Shown: positions 5,703 through 6,933 of the stretch, piece after piece | How the letters are laid out: each line of letters starts with the position of its first letter | Position numbering within the stretch: position 1 is the stretch's first letter | From: Bryobacterales bacterium | GTDB taxonomy: Bacteria; Acidobacteriota; Terriglobia; Bryobacterales; Bryobacteraceae | Direction of reading: 5' to 3' | NCBI GenBank assembly: GCA_003132905.1 | Contig: PKZC01000368.1 | Coordinates: 33,920-40,852, forward strand | DNA: 6,933 nt | Translations under genes and position numbers: made by a program | Notes under the pieces: model-generated | What the model was told of the DNA's origin: nothing | What the model saw: the letters and a program-made list of their open reading frames with translations, nothing else | Database searches by the model: none

Positions 5703-5796
5703 GGATCTGGAATCTTTCCTGAGAGCCAGAGAGGTAGCTGGCGCCGAAGAAATCGAGGACTGTCTCGGCGTCGCGTTCCTTGCCGATACACCGGAA
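5692..5796 (-). pseudogene. Remnant of an RHS-repeat core domain
   Basis: In the minus frame just beyond the PQQ gene's stop, the translation reads FRCIGKERDAET (from 5796), VLDFFGASYL, then SGSQERFQ and a TAA at 5694-5692. This matches the well-known end of the RHS/YD-repeat core (FTGKERDxETGLDYFGARYxSxxxGRFxSPDP, from memory). Three near-invariant residues are changed, each by what could be a single base: Gly to Val (GTC) after ET, Arg to Ser (AGC) in GAR, Gly to Glu (GAA) before RF. The SPDP end is lost and no upstream YD repeats exist, since the PQQ gene abuts. It is a broken leftover, about 30 codons, not a working gene. The ATG of the small exported protein lies in its tail. Confidence 0.7.
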
Positions 5797-5826
5797 CCCA
5801 CCACGATGGCACATGCAGAACCCGTC

Positions 5827-6933
5827 TCATTTCTTCGGCAGCGTGAAAACCACGTATGCATTTGGCGGTGGAGAGCTCGGGGTCTCTCGCTTACCTCCCA
5901 GGTTAAGACCATCTCCAGCCGCCACACAAAACGCTACATACTCGCGCCCGCCAACCTCGTAGACCGCCGGAACGCCATCCGAACCAGTCGGCAGTTCATA
6001 CTCCCAAAGAACCTTGCCTGTGTCCTCGTCATACGCTCGGACCTTGTGATCGGACGCTGTGGCCGCAAAGATCAGACCGCCCGCCGTCACCACGGGTCCT
6101 CCGCGAGGAGCGCGTGCGCCAGTGCCGTTGTGACCCTCTTTCTCCAGCGCCAAAACTCCTCCATTTGGAACCTGCCATCGGATCGTTCCCGAATTGAGAT
6201 CGTAGGCGGTGAGGTTTGACCATGGCGGGCCCATTGCGGAAAGGCCGCCGCTCTGGGTGATGAAGTTCACTGGGGAGGTATATCGAGTGAATCCGTCCGC
6301 CGCCGGTGCGGCAGGCGGTGCGCCTTGCTCTCCCCCTCTTCCCGCGCGGCCCTGCCCCGGCAGCACCAATTTATCGATCGTCGGATGTTCCTTCGTGATG
6401 ACGTACAAGAATCCCTTGGCTGGATTCACGGCGACCATGCCCCAGTTCGCACCGCCATTGTGACCAGGCGCTGAAATCGAGCCGCGAAAGCTAGGCGGCG
6501 TGAACAGCCCTTCGTTGCGCGAATTCATCAGCACTTCGCGGATCGCCGCCTGCTCGGCTTCCGTTGCCAGGGGATTGATGTCCTTTTCAGTGAACGATTG
6601 ACGAGCAAATGCCGGAGGTTTGGTCGGGAAAGGTTGTGTGGGCGAACTCCATTCCCCGGGAACGTCGGATTGCGGCACGGGGCGTTCCTCAATGGGCCAC
6701 AATGGTTCACCTGTCACCCGATCGAAGACAAACAGGAAACCAAACTTGGTGGCCTGCGCCACCGCGTCCACATTCTTTCCATTGTGCTTGACGGTGAGCA
6801 GCTTCGGCGCAACCGGAAGATCATAATCCCACAGATCATGGTGGACCAACTGAAAGTGCCACAGCCGCTTTCCCGTACGCGCGTCCAGCGCGAGCAGCGA
6901 ATTCCCGAACAGGTCGTCACCCTTGCGATTCCC
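5827..6933 (-). CDS. PQQ-dependent dehydrogenase, glucose dehydrogenase-like (partial, N-terminus beyond window)
   Basis: The frame is open from the right edge (GNRKGDDLFGNSLLALD) to TGA at 5829-5827, giving 368 C-terminal residues. It is a beta-propeller quinoprotein that oxidises sugars or alcohols in the periplasm and passes electrons to quinone or a cytochrome. Evidence: LWHFQ then HHDLWDYD at fragment residues 31-38 and QATKFGFLFVFDR from 60, with Asp36 and Lys63 spaced exactly like Asp466 and Lys493 of the E. coli Gcd active site (remembered alignment). GEPLWPIEERPVPQ, SAPGHNGGANWG, GPPWSNLTAYDLN and a closing propeller repeat (VRAYDEDTGKVLWEYELP) follow. A Gly/Ala/Pro-rich insert (about 6295-6360) interrupts the propeller in a loop. 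The visible end lacks a C-terminal haem CxxCH. Substrate cannot be told: glucose, other sugars and alcohols are all possible. Confidence 0.93.
   Translation of the reverse strand, partial: GNRKGDDLFGNSLLALDARTGKRLWHFQLVHHDLWDYDLPVAPKLLTVKHNGKNVDAVAQATKFGFLFVFDRVTGEPLWPIEERPVPQSDVPGEWSSPTQPFPTKPPAFARQSFTEKDINPLATEAEQAAIREVLMNSRNEGLFTPPSFRGSISAPGHNGGANWGMVAVNPAKGFLYVITKEHPTIDKLVLPGQGRAGRGGEQGAPPAAPAADGFTRYTSPVNFITQSGGLSAMGPPWSNLTAYDLNSGTIRWQVPNGGVLALEKEGHNGTGARAPRGGPVVTAGGLIFAATASDHKVRAYDEDTGKVLWEYELPTGSDGVPAVYEVGGREYVAFCVAAGDGLNLGGKRETPSSPPPNAYVVFTLPKK

Noticed and set aside
5703..5927. N-terminal extension of the small exported protein upstream of ATG 5702
   Set aside because: It would bury the signal peptide, overlaps the end of the PQQ gene and runs in a different frame from the RHS remnant; its sequence has no plausible domain.

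Overview
The window reads as chromosomal DNA from an acidobacterium of the Solibacter/Bryobacter type. This is an inference. It rests on the mix of gene families (a secreted DUF1592/DUF1587-type c-cytochrome protein, a PQQ glucose dehydrogenase-like enzyme, paired secreted 'GHWEGDTLVV' proteins, a secreted VOC protein), on moderately high GC, and on TANAAT-like -10 boxes. No marker gene is present to prove it.

Layout. (1) Positions 1-1399, minus strand: N-terminal two thirds of an exported haem protein of the DUF1587/DUF1595/DUF1592 group, cut by the left edge; it starts at a TTG. (2) 1400-1548: divergent regulatory region with a 12-bp palindrome and a striking pair of 19-bp direct repeats at 22-bp spacing. 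(3) 1549-4367, plus strand: a tight three-gene operon of two paralogous exported proteins of unknown function followed by an exported two-domain VOC (glyoxalase-fold) protein. The junctions are 9 bp and a 4-bp GTGA overlap. (4) 4424-4969, plus strand: a type II toxin-antitoxin pair (small antitoxin, RelE/ParE-like toxin), flanked by a short imperfect direct repeat. (5) 4970-5213: no convincing gene, but alternating GGTTCC/GGAACC repeats. (6) 5214-5702, minus strand: a small exported protein of unknown function. (7) About 5692-5796, minus strand: a decayed fragment of an RHS-repeat core domain between two genes. (8) 5827-6933, minus strand: C-terminal part of a PQQ-dependent dehydrogenase, cut by the right edge.

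How it fits together. Leaving out the toxin-antitoxin pair, every gene whose N-terminus is visible has a signal peptide, and the PQQ enzyme belongs to a periplasmic class. The locus therefore looks devoted to periplasmic chemistry. The PQQ enzyme would oxidise sugars or alcohols, the c-haem protein could take electrons, and the paralog/VOC operon may act on an organic substrate. The shared pathway is inference; only proximity supports it. The toxin-antitoxin pair and the RHS remnant suggest that the stretch from about 4390 to 5830 has seen insertion and recombination.
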